The notes under the pieces: model-generated
What the model was told of the DNA's origin: nothing
Seen by the model: the letters and a program-made list of their open reading frames with translations, nothing else
Database searches by the model: none
Program-made: the position numbers and the translations under genes
In this document: one piece after another, positions 36,266 through 43,471 of the stretch
Layout: every line of letters starts with the position of its first letter
Position numbering within the stretch: position 1 is the first letter of the stretch
DNA from: Treponema sp.
Lineage (GTDB): Bacteria > Spirochaetota > Spirochaetia > Treponematales > Treponemataceae
Direction of reading: 5' to 3'
Assembly (NCBI GenBank): GCA_017962415.1
Contig: JAGCVK010000042.1
Coordinates: forward strand, 35,197 to 99,196
Length of the DNA stretch: 64,000 nt

Positions 36266-36376
36266 TTATTCCTTAAAGAAGACAGGCTGTTTATCTTCAG
36301 AAATTTTTCTGACGGTTTGGGTAAGAGTCTTTTGCAACTGTGTAATTGGAATAATCTGTGCCGTATCTACCAACAT
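36266..36376 (-). pseudogene. Truncated Phd/YefM-type antitoxin
   Basis: A 36-residue reading frame with a strong GAGGTGAT ribosome site and ATG at 36376. Its sequence, with IIPITQLQKTLTQTVRKI and EDKQPVFF, resembles the N-terminal DNA-binding half of Phd/YefM/StbD antitoxins, which usually continue with ITKNGKPVAVL-like residues. Here a stop follows FFKE, and no frame rescues the missing part, so the toxin-binding half is gone. No toxin gene follows. Either a decayed toxin-antitoxin locus or a stand-alone mini-repressor. Confidence 0.5.
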
Positions 36377-36509
36377 ATTATCACCTCGTGTTTATATAAT
36401 AATATGTATTTTTCTATATAGTAAAGTATGATTTTGATAATTACAGTTTTCCAAAAAGCACAAAGCCTTAATTTCAAGCAAAAAATTTTTATTTTTCTAT
36501 AGCAAAATT

Positions 36510-36609
36510 CTCACTGAGAAATTTTAAAAACTCAGTGAGAAATTTTAAAAACTCACTGAGAATTTTTTAAAAGTCAGTGAGAATTTTCAAAAACTCAGTG
36601 AGTTTTTTG
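36510..36609. repeat. Array of five palindromes with 21-bp period
   Basis: CTCASTGAG (S = C or G; the fourth copy begins GTCA) occurs at 36510, 36531, 36552, 36573 and 36594, exactly 21 bases apart, with A/T tracts between. The palindromes therefore fall on one face of the helix. The array begins 38 bases beyond the proB stop. In the proB direction the units can also form small hairpins followed by T tracts. Confidence 0.8.
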
Positions 36610-36646
36610 TTCGAGGAAAAAAGGCTTATAAAACAACTACTTTTAG

Positions 36647-37444
36647 CTATTTAATAGAAAACAATGTTCCAACAGCGCCGTCTTGCAAAAGTGTTGTAAG
36701 GGCATTTTCTTTTCCGCCGTTTGCAAGCAGCATTTCGATTCCGTACTCGGTAACTTTTTCTGCGGCTTGAATCTTTGTTTCCATACCGCCGGTGCCAAAG
36801 GCATTTGTATCGCCAATTTTAATTGATTTACGAAGTTCTGGAATGTTTTCAACTGATTCAATCAGTTTTGCTTGTGGGTTTGTTTTTGGATTATCGGAAT
36901 AAACGCCGTCTATGTCGCTGAACAAGATCAAAAGGTCGGCGCTCCACAAAATAGCGGTAAGTGCGCTTAAATTGTCGTTATCGCCAATTTTGATTTCATC
37001 AAAACTTACGCTGTCGTTTTCGTTGATGATTGGCACAACACCTTCGTCTACAAGTGTAAAAAGTGTGTTGCGAATATTCAGCGAGCGGTGCTCGTTTCTA
37101 AAATCATCTTTGGTAAGCAAAAGCTGGCCAATATGAATGCCCTGCTTTTGAAAGGCTTTGCGCCACTGGTGCATTAATTCAACCTGGCCAATTGAACAAA
37201 GTGCCTGGCGGTAATGCACGTCTTTTTTACGCGCCCATTCTTTTGTGGTAGAAACACCTGCAACCTGCGCTCCAGAAGAAACAAGAATTATTTGCTTTCC
37301 CTGTTTGATAAGCTGCGCGCACTGTTCTGCAAAAGATGCCATAAACTCTGTATTTTGAGTTCCGTCTTCTTTTGCAAGTGTATTTGAACCGATTTTGATA
37401 ACTATTTTGCGTGCCTTTTTAAGGCTTTCATTAATTTTGTTCAT
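36647..37444 (-). CDS. proB: Glutamate 5-kinase
   Basis: First enzyme of proline synthesis: phosphorylates the gamma-carboxylate of glutamate. 265 residues comprising only the amino-acid-kinase domain (KIVIKIGSNTLAKEDG, ILVSSGAQVAGV, PIINENDSV, IGDNDNLSA, SDIDGVYSDNPK, GTGGMETKIQAA). The C-terminal PUA domain of the ~367-residue E. coli enzyme is absent. Its ATG overlaps the proA stop as ATGA, so the two are translationally coupled. Confidence 0.95.
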   Translation of the reverse strand: MNKINESLKKARKIVIKIGSNTLAKEDGTQNTEFMASFAEQCAQLIKQGKQIILVSSGAQVAGVSTTKEWARKKDVHYRQALCSIGQVELMHQWRKAFQKQGIHIGQLLLTKDDFRNEHRSLNIRNTLFTLVDEGVVPIINENDSVSFDEIKIGDNDNLSALTAILWSADLLILFSDIDGVYSDNPKTNPQAKLIESVENIPELRKSIKIGDTNAFGTGGMETKIQAAEKVTEYGIEMLLANGGKENALTTLLQDGAVGTLFSIK

Positions 37445-38688
37445 CTTATCTGCCCTTCTCCATCAATTAAATATTTTGTGGTTGTCAGAACTTTGATTCC
37501 CATTGGGCCGCGCACATGAAGTTTTTGTGTACTGATTCCAAGTTCTGCGCCAAAGCCAAACTCGCCGCCGTCTGTAAAGCGTGTGCTTGCATTTACATAA
37601 ACGCAGCTTGCGTCAATCATAGACTGAAAGAGTCTTGTATTTGCGCGACTTTCAGAAACTATGCTTTCGCTGTGCTTTGTGTTGTGCGAATTGATGTAGC
37701 TGATTGCTTCTTCAATTGAATTAACTGTTTTGATGCAGCATTCATAATCAAGATATTCGTTGCCAAAGTCTGCGTCGGTGGCTGGAATGGCGCTCTTTAA
37801 ATGAGAAATAGCACGTTCATCGGCATGCATTTTTACGCGGCCGGCAAAAGTTGCTTCTAGTTTTGATAAGAATTCTGCAGCAACTTTGCTATGAACTACA
37901 ATGCACTCTATTGCGTTACAAACGCTTGGGCGCTGAATTTTTGCGTTTTCAGCAATTTTGCAAGCCATATCTAAATTTGCAAATTCATCAATATAAAGAT
38001 GACAAACGCCGCTACCAGTTTCTATAACCGGCACTTTAGCGTTGCGAACAACATTTTCAATCAGTTTTTTGCCGCCGCGTGGAAGACAAACGTCTATCAT
38101 TCCAACAGCTGTCAAAATCTGATCTACATCGCTATGGTCGTGCTCGCGAACTTCTACTAGTTCAATTGCTTCTGGAACGCCACCGGCAACGCCAGCCAAT
38201 GCCTCGCGAATAACGCGAACAATTTCTTTATTTGAATTATAAGCCGAAGAAGAACCGCGAAGCAAAATTGCATTTCCACTTTTATAGGCAAGGCTGAATG
38301 CATCAACTGTAACATTTGGGCGGCTTTCGTAAATAATTGCCACAACTCCAAGCGGTACTCGAACCTGGCGAATTGTCATTCCATTAGGAGCCTTCCAACC
38401 TGCAACTTCTTCTCCAACGGGGTCTGTCTGACCAATTACAATGCGAAGGCTTTCAATAATGCCGTCGATTCGCTTGTCATTAAGCATAAGGCGGTCAATA
38501 ATTGATTCAGAAATGCCGGCAGCGCGCGCGTTTTTTACATCTACGTCGTTTGCAGAAATTATAGAGCCGCGATTTTTATCCAGCGCTTGTACTACTGCGC
38601 ACAAAGCAGCATTTTTTTCACTTGCATTCAAAAGCGCAAGTTTTTGGCTTGCAGCACGCAAAGAATCAGTTGTGGTTTTTAAGTTCAT
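37441..38688 (-). CDS. proA: Gamma-glutamyl phosphate reductase
   Basis: Second step of proline synthesis: NADPH-dependent reduction of gamma-glutamyl phosphate. Start at ATG 38688 (MNLKTTTDSLRAASQKL), preceded by AAGGAG; longer frames are unlikely because a terminator lies immediately upstream. About 415 residues of ALDH-like fold with PSVCNAIECIVV containing the catalytic Cys, PLGVVAIIYESRPNVTVDA and DGGEFGFGAELGISTQK. Proline synthesis genes sit head-to-tail as proA-proB. Confidence 0.96.
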   Translation of the reverse strand: MNLKTTTDSLRAASQKLALLNASEKNAALCAVVQALDKNRGSIISANDVDVKNARAAGISESIIDRLMLNDKRIDGIIESLRIVIGQTDPVGEEVAGWKAPNGMTIRQVRVPLGVVAIIYESRPNVTVDAFSLAYKSGNAILLRGSSSAYNSNKEIVRVIREALAGVAGGVPEAIELVEVREHDHSDVDQILTAVGMIDVCLPRGGKKLIENVVRNAKVPVIETGSGVCHLYIDEFANLDMACKIAENAKIQRPSVCNAIECIVVHSKVAAEFLSKLEATFAGRVKMHADERAISHLKSAIPATDADFGNEYLDYECCIKTVNSIEEAISYINSHNTKHSESIVSESRANTRLFQSMIDASCVYVNASTRFTDGGEFGFGAELGISTQKLHVRGPMGIKVLTTTKYLIDGEGQIR

Positions 38689-38700
38689 AGGAATCTCCTT

Positions 38701-38736
38701 AAAAAAAAAGACCGGAACTCTGCTAAGCTCCGGTCT
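38701..38736 (-). terminator. Terminator directly before proA
   Basis: On the minus strand AGACCGGA / TCCGGTCT (8-bp stem, 12-base loop) is followed by nine T. It starts about 14 bases after the stop of the 173-residue upstream gene and ends where the proA Shine-Dalgarno sequence begins. Confidence 0.85.
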
Positions 38737-38750
38737 GCTAAAATCAAAAA

Positions 38751-39272
38751 CTAGTAATTTGCAAGGAAATACATTCCGAGCAGCATAGCTAACCGGCACT
38801 TTTCTTCTGACCATTCAGTTTTGGGAGGAAGGTTTGAAATGTACCACCAGAAAATTCCAAATTCCGGATCAATGCGGAGAGTATATTCTGCAAAATCTGG
38901 AGTGTCCGGCTTTTGTCCGAACATAAGGAATACAGCCTGGTTAATTAGCTGAAGGAAAAGAACATAATTGTCTTTCCAAGAATTGTTGCTTAAGAAAACA
39001 TCAAGCTGATAAAGCAGCTGATCTTTCAATGCAATGTCCGATTTTTCAACCCAGGTTTTTTGAACAAGAAGGGTTAAATTATTTTTGAAGCTCGACACCA
39101 GCTTTTCTGCTGCATCTTCCTTCATTTTTGAAAAACCCTTTCCCGAACCAAACGCAGCGGCAATTATATCGGCAGACGATTCGTAAGACTTTTCTTTATC
39201 CAAAAAAGTAGCAAGCGAATCAATTGTTTTTGAGTCTAAAAATTCTGTAAGTATGTCGGCCTGTTTAGTCAT
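38751..39272 (-). CDS. Conserved-looking protein of unknown function
   Basis: 173 residues, acidic and helical (MTKQADILTEFLDSKTIDSL at the N-terminus; a Trp/Tyr-rich C-terminal part GIFWWYISNLPP). No signal peptide, membrane helix or known motif. It starts without a Shine-Dalgarno sequence: a promoter ends 7 bases before the ATG. The downstream terminator separates it from proA. I do not recognise the family. Confidence 0.7.
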   Translation of the reverse strand: MTKQADILTEFLDSKTIDSLATFLDKEKSYESSADIIAAAFGSGKGFSKMKEDAAEKLVSSFKNNLTLLVQKTWVEKSDIALKDQLLYQLDVFLSNNSWKDNYVLFLQLINQAVFLMFGQKPDTPDFAEYTLRIDPEFGIFWWYISNLPPKTEWSEEKCRLAMLLGMYFLANY

Positions 39273-39279
39273 ATTGTAG

Positions 39280-39308
39280 ATATTAAAGATTTATGCAAAA
39301 TTGGTCAA
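39280..39308 (-). promoter_or_regulatory. Promoter of the 173-residue gene
   Basis: On the minus strand TTGACC - 17 bases - TAATAT, ending 7 bases before the ATG at 39272. Predicted leaderless start. Confidence 0.65.
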
Positions 39309-39728
39309 GTTTAGGTCTTAAGGACATCGCATTGTAACAACAAAATTTTTAAGACCAAAAAATCGGCATTTTGTTATAGCGGATTTTTTTATTTTATTTA
39401 CGCAACCGAAAAAAATATCGAATTGGACAAAGCACGCAGCGGCGGCGAGCATAAAATACACTCTGAGCGTCTTTGCAGACTTGCATAAAAACAATCTGAG
39501 GATTTTACGAAGTAAAACCGCAAGATTGTTTCACAAAAACGCGAATCGTGTATTTTATGCTCGCCGCCGCTGCGTGCTTTTTATAATACGCTTAACCAAA
39601 CGCACTTATTCTTGTAATATTTTTGGGAATTGGATATTATGACAAAAAACTACATCGACTTTTATAAAGCGGTGATAGGTTAAACTTTTATTCAATTTTT
39701 TGGACTTGACCAAAAAGGCAGGTACTTT
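39309..39728. other. Gene-free region with nested inverted repeats
   Basis: No convincing coding sequence. Besides the large structure at 39429-39580 it holds GGTCTTAA (39314) / TTAAGACC (39349). The only short frame near 39639 (14 codons) is not supported by any other evidence. coaC has a weak GGCAGG ribosome site upstream. Confidence 0.6.
39429..39580. repeat. Large nested inverted repeat with perfect 33-bp outer arms
   Basis: Outer arms 39429-39461 and 39548-39580 are exact reverse complements over 33 bases (AAAGCACGCAGCGGCGG..., ending ...AATACAC). Inside lie AAACAATCT (39489-39497) / AGATTGTTT (39523-39531) and, at the centre, TTTTAC-gaa-GTAAAA (39503-39517). The whole 152-base unit can fold into one long interrupted hairpin. 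GC-rich outer stem in AT-rich surroundings; nearby genes read away from it on both sides. Confidence 0.85.
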
Positions 39729-40268
39729 ATGAAAAAAATTTTACTCCATATAACAGGCTCAATTTCATGCTACAAAGCATGCGAACTTACAAGTCTTCTT
39801 ACAAAACAAGGCTTTGAAGTTCAGGCTTCTCTTTCGCAAGGCGCATTAAAATTTTTGCAACCGGCAGTTTTCGAAGGCCTTTCTCACAAAAAAGCACTTA
39901 CACCAGATATGTTTGCCGGCGTTCCAGATTGCATTCCACATATAACGTTAGCTCAAAAATGGGCAGATTTAATTATGATTTATCCGGCTAGTGCAAACTG
40001 CATTGCTCGTCTTGCCAGCGGCCTAAGCGATGATTTATTTGGTGCAACCTTTTTAGCAAATAATTTTGAAAAACCAGTTTTGCTCGCTCCAGCAATGAAT
40101 TCAAATATGTTTGCACACCCTGCAATTCAAGAAAATCTAAAAAAACTTGAAAGCTGGGGAACAAAAATTCTTCCAACCGAAGAAGGCAGACTTGCCTGCG
40201 GCAGCGTTGGAAAAGGTAAACTGATTTCGCCAGAAGCAGCGCTCGATTTTATAAAAGGTGCATTATGA
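39729..40268 (+). CDS. coaC: Phosphopantothenoylcysteine decarboxylase (CoaC-type)
   Basis: Flavoprotein that decarboxylates 4'-phosphopantothenoylcysteine in CoA synthesis. 179 residues with LHITGSISCYKACEL (flavin site), PHITLAQKWADLIMIYPASANCIARLASGLSDDL (active-site His and PASANT-like motif), APAMNSNMF and ACGSVGKGKL. Here it is a separate polypeptide rather than the usual CoaBC fusion; coaB follows with a 4-base overlap. Confidence 0.94.
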   Translation: MKKILLHITGSISCYKACELTSLLTKQGFEVQASLSQGALKFLQPAVFEGLSHKKALTPDMFAGVPDCIPHITLAQKWADLIMIYPASANCIARLASGLSDDLFGATFLANNFEKPVLLAPAMNSNMFAHPAIQENLKKLESWGTKILPTEEGRLACGSVGKGKLISPEAALDFIKGAL

Positions 40269-40951
40269 GAATTTTGATTACCGGCGGCGGTTGCAGAGAA
40301 TACATTGACAGCGTTCGCGTTGTAACAAATTCTTCTACCGGGCGAACTTCGGCCGAACTTGCAGATTTTTTTGCAGAAAAAGGCCACGAAGTTACGCTTA
40401 TTACAGCGGAAAGTGCAATAAAAGCAAAGCACGCTACTGTAAAAGTTATTGTATTTGGAACCGGCGCAGAACTTTCGCACGCTATAGAAAACGAACTTTG
40501 TGCAAAGCCATACAACGCTGTTATACACGCGGCGGCAGTTAGCGATTATGTGCCTGCACAAATTATTATTGGCGGCCAAACTTTTAAGGCCGGAAAAGAA
40601 GTTTCAAAACTGCATTCTGAAAATGATTTAACTGTTGTTTTTAAGCCCGCTCCAAAAATTGCAGATTCTTTGCATGAATGGGCAAAAAAAGGCGGAAATC
40701 CAAATGCAAAAATCATCTGTTTTAAACTCACAAATAATGCAGATCAAAACGAAAAAAACAGAGCTGTAACAAAACTTTTTTCGCACAGCAATTCTGATTA
40801 TATAGTAGCAAATGATCTTTCTGAAATCACAAAAGATTTGCACCCTTTTAAGATTATTGATTCAAAAGGCCAGATTTTTGCCAGCGGACAAAACAACGAA
40901 AGTATGGCTAATGCACTTTTATTTCTTTTAGAATTAGAATCGGAGAAATAA
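40265..40951 (+). CDS. coaB: Phosphopantothenate-cysteine ligase (CoaB-type)
   Basis: Joins cysteine to 4'-phosphopantothenate, the step before CoaC. 228 residues: ILITGGGCREYIDSVRVVTNSSTGRTSAELADFF is the nucleotide-binding region, AVIHAAAVSDYVPA the substrate loop. ATG overlaps the coaC stop (ATGA), so the split enzymes are translated together. coaX follows after 1 base. Nucleotide specificity (CTP or ATP) cannot be read with certainty. Confidence 0.93.
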   Translation: MRILITGGGCREYIDSVRVVTNSSTGRTSAELADFFAEKGHEVTLITAESAIKAKHATVKVIVFGTGAELSHAIENELCAKPYNAVIHAAAVSDYVPAQIIIGGQTFKAGKEVSKLHSENDLTVVFKPAPKIADSLHEWAKKGGNPNAKIICFKLTNNADQNEKNRAVTKLFSHSNSDYIVANDLSEITKDLHPFKIIDSKGQIFASGQNNESMANALLFLLELESEK

Positions 40952-40952
40952 T

Positions 40953-41732
40953 ATGATTCTGACTTTAGATGCAGGAAACAGCAGACTTTCATGCGGCATT
41001 TTTTTAGAAGACAAAATGATTTTTAGTTTTGGCTGCGAAACTAAAGAGATTTGCGAAAAGCAGTTTTGTGATTTTTTGAGCACAAAATTAAATGAAAACG
41101 GCATTTTACAAAATCAGATTTCTGCTATTGGCTTTTGCTCTGTTGTTCCTGCAATAAATCAGATTGTAAAAAATGCCTGCTTAAAACTTTTTAATAAAGA
41201 ACCTTTGCTTTTAACTGCTGATGTAAAAACCGGCTTAAAAATAAATTACGAAAACGCAAACAAACTTGGTTCAGACAGAATTGCAGCCGCAATTGGCGCA
41301 ATTTGTTTGCAAAGCGAACGCAAAAATCTGATTGTTGTAGATATGGGAACTGCAACAACGGTAGACGCAATTTCTAAAAACAGCGAGTTTATGGGCGGCG
41401 CGATTCTTCCAGGAATTAAATTAATGGTAAAAGCACTTTCGGGCGGAACCGCGCAATTGCCGCCAATTGAACTTTTTGAACCACAAAACGCCTGCGGCAA
41501 CTCAACGCAAACTTGTATCCGCTCAGGCATTTTTTACGGCGCGCTAGGTGGAATTCGCGAACTTATTTTACGCTACACAAAAGAAACGTTCCACAACGAA
41601 AAACCCGTTGTAATTGCAACCGGCGGTTTTTCCAAACTCTTTGAAACCCAAAATATATTCGATTTTATAGAAGAAAACCTCGTTCTTTTAGGCCTAAAGA
41701 AGATTATTCTATCTCATTCTTTAACCAAATAA
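40953..41732 (+). CDS. coaX: Type III pantothenate kinase (paralogue 2)
   Basis: 259 residues, CoaX family. Phosphorylates pantothenate without the feedback inhibition seen in CoaA. Canonical motifs are retained: DAGNSRLSCG phosphate loop, CSVVPAINQ, KTGLKINYENANKLGSDRIAAA (GxDR intact), VDMGTATTVD and GGAILPGIKLM. It closes a coaC-coaB-coaX cluster. Together with the divergent copy at 35229-35996 the genome carries two coaX genes a few kilobases apart. Confidence 0.94.
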   Translation: MILTLDAGNSRLSCGIFLEDKMIFSFGCETKEICEKQFCDFLSTKLNENGILQNQISAIGFCSVVPAINQIVKNACLKLFNKEPLLLTADVKTGLKINYENANKLGSDRIAAAIGAICLQSERKNLIVVDMGTATTVDAISKNSEFMGGAILPGIKLMVKALSGGTAQLPPIELFEPQNACGNSTQTCIRSGIFYGALGGIRELILRYTKETFHNEKPVVIATGGFSKLFETQNIFDFIEENLVLLGLKKIILSHSLTK

Positions 41733-42116
41733 AACAACCGAAAATTTGTAAAAAGAATTCTTCTTTGTTTTCATTTTTTTATACTCAAGTAAAACAGCCA
41801 ATGACTGAAGAATCTTTATCCCAAAAATCAATATGATAAATCATTCGGCATTCCCATATTGTTATAAATGACTTGAAAATTATTCTTAAATAAATAAGTT
41901 TTAATTAAAATTTAATTTGACAATTTGGATTCTTCATGCAATAATTGTTTTATATACGAATAACAAATTTCAATAAGTAACTTATGGAAGTCATTTTTTC
42001 TAAATTTTTATACAACGTAACATATTTCTCTCCACATTACTTTTTTCTCATTCAATATGTACAAGAAAAGTATCCACTTATAAACAATACTAATCTAAAC
42101 AAGGAGAAAATCTATA
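41733..42116. other. AT-rich leader region of the peptide operon
   Basis: About 384 bases marking the switch from the coa cluster to an AT-richer island. It contains a good promoter (41917-41945), a long untranslated stretch of about 165 bases and the left 17-base inverted repeat. A 51-codon frame from 41984 overlaps the precursor and lacks a ribosome site, so I do not call it. Confidence 0.6.
41917..41945 (+). promoter_or_regulatory. Promoter of the RiPP operon
   Basis: TTGACA - 17 bases - AATAAT, about 170 bases upstream of the precursor ATG. It lies outside the flanking inverted repeats. Confidence 0.65.
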
Positions 42117-42350
42117 ATGAATCCAATAAAAAACTATGAATTACCTAGTTCTATTAAAGAACTTTACAGTAAAGTTTCATCCGAAACCATCAACATGGAA
42201 GACAATGAACAAGTTTATGGCAAAAGTGATTGCCAAGTTCGTTTCAGCGGCGGACGTGAGTGTGGAAATTTGGGAAAATTTGGCCATAAATAAGTATTTA
42301 ATTAAATATTTAAAAAATATTAAAAAATAAACAAAGTGGATACTTTTCTT
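42063..42350. repeat. 17-bp inverted repeats bracketing the precursor gene
   Basis: AAGAAAAGTATCCACTT at 42063-42079 and its exact reverse complement AAGTGGATACTTTTCTT at 42334-42350. The precursor gene and its ribosome site lie wholly between them, and the right arm ends 2 bases before the Shine-Dalgarno sequence of the radical SAM gene. Could be an invertible segment or the stem of a long mRNA hairpin. Confidence 0.75.
42117..42293 (+). CDS. RiPP precursor peptide
   Basis: A 58-residue frame that ordinary callers would miss, with AAGGAG 10 bases before the ATG. It starts MNPIKNYELPSSIKELYSKV, a polar helical stretch suited to be a leader recognised by a maturase, and ends with a glycine-rich, basic tail, NLGKFGHK. 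The probable core (from about residue 33) contains Cys39 and Cys49 and three aromatic-centred triplets, YGK, FSG and FGH. Such residues are typical targets of radical SAM enzymes making thioethers or aromatic cyclophanes; which applies is inference. It precedes the radical SAM gene by 71 bases. I know of no family match. Confidence 0.8.
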   Translation: MNPIKNYELPSSIKELYSKVSSETINMEDNEQVYGKSDCQVRFSGGRECGNLGKFGHK

Positions 42351-42364
42351 TTAAGGATTTTTAT

Positions 42365-43471
42365 ATGACATTTGAGCTAGTTACTACAAAAGAATGCAAT
42401 CTTAATTGCAAATATTGTTTTGAAGGAAAAAAACAAAAACATTATTTGTCTGTTGAAACAATTCCAAGTATTCTAAAATTCATCAACACATATATTGAGA
42501 ATGATTTTATCTATAATAAAAATATCATTAAAATTGATTTTAATGGTGGAGAAGCACTTCTTAATAAAAAGTTTATTACAGAATTTATTAATATAACCAA
42601 AAATAATGGATATAACTATTCTATTACGACAAACGGTATTCTTATAGATGATTCGCTTATCGAACTAATAAACAAACATAAAATCGATATACAAATGAGT
42701 TTAGACGGCAAAGAAAAAACTCATAATTTAAATCGAAAATTTTATAATGAACAAGGAAGTTTTGATATAACATTTTCTAAAGCTAAAAAATTAAAAGAAC
42801 GGTTTTGGAAAAAAGATTTCTCTATAAGTTTGGTATTTACTCCTGATACAGTTAGTTATTTGGCTGAAAATATCGAATATCTTCTAGAAAATGGATTTCA
42901 TAATATCTCTTTTTGTGCTTGTTTAGATTATAAATGGGATGCAAATAATATAAAAGAATTTGGAATCCAAATTAAAAAAATTGGAAAAACCTACATAGAA
43001 TTTCTTGAAAAAGGTGAACAAATATATTTATCACAAATAAATAATGCTATAGATATTGTTTTACATAATTATCCAAAACCACAATGTAGTGCTTGCACTG
43101 ATACAATAGCAATATTACCAAACGGGAATATATTACCATGCGGAGGGTTTGTTGGTTGTGAAAATGAAGATGAAATAGTAATTGGAAATATCAACAAAAC
43201 ATTTGATCTTGCTAAAATATCAGATTATTTATCACCCCAACAATTTATTACACAAAATGAAGAATGTAATTCGTGCATTTTAAATAAAAGATGCCATCAC
43301 GATTGCTTTGCAGTAAACAATCGTATAATGCATAACAAATATAAAACCTGCCCAGATTTCTGTAAATTAAACCAATTATCAATTATGGAAGCAGATTTAG
43401 TTACGGATCATCTCATTAGGACAAAAAATAAAACTTTTTTGGAGAACTATAATGAATTATTTAAGAAATAA
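42365..43471 (+). CDS. Radical SAM/SPASM peptide maturase
   Basis: 368 residues. The [4Fe-4S]-SAM site is C11-NLN-C15-KY-C18 (CxxxCxxC), followed by FNGGEALL (SAM contact) and SLDG. The C-terminal SPASM region is textbook: C244-x9-G-x4-C259, then C301-x2-C304-x5-C310-x3-C314, then C329 and C333, enough for two auxiliary clusters. SPASM enzymes of this type modify ribosomal peptides. AAGGA precedes the ATG, and the end overlaps the next gene by 20 bases. It should act on the precursor at 42117-42293. The chemistry (thioether, C-C or C-O link, epimerisation) cannot be assigned from sequence. Confidence 0.92.
   Translation: MTFELVTTKECNLNCKYCFEGKKQKHYLSVETIPSILKFINTYIENDFIYNKNIIKIDFNGGEALLNKKFITEFINITKNNGYNYSITTNGILIDDSLIELINKHKIDIQMSLDGKEKTHNLNRKFYNEQGSFDITFSKAKKLKERFWKKDFSISLVFTPDTVSYLAENIEYLLENGFHNISFCACLDYKWDANNIKEFGIQIKKIGKTYIEFLEKGEQIYLSQINNAIDIVLHNYPKPQCSACTDTIAILPNGNILPCGGFVGCENEDEIVIGNINKTFDLAKISDYLSPQQFITQNEECNSCILNKRCHHDCFAVNNRIMHNKYKTCPDFCKLNQLSIMEADLVTDHLIRTKNKTFLENYNELFKK

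Noticed and set aside
36192..36431. Plus-strand 79-codon frame
   Set aside because: Complement of the antitoxin-like frame, no ribosome site, hydrophobic composition typical of AT-rich chance frames.
36510..36609. Repeat array considered as a CRISPR
   Set aside because: Unit is 21 bases, spacer part is nearly constant A/T text rather than unique, and no cas gene is near.
39639..39683. 14-codon frame before coaC
   Set aside because: Too short, no ribosome site and not obviously conserved.
41984..42139. 51-codon frame overlapping the start of the precursor peptide
   Set aside because: No ribosome site, overlaps the better-supported precursor frame, and its sequence has no leader/core character.
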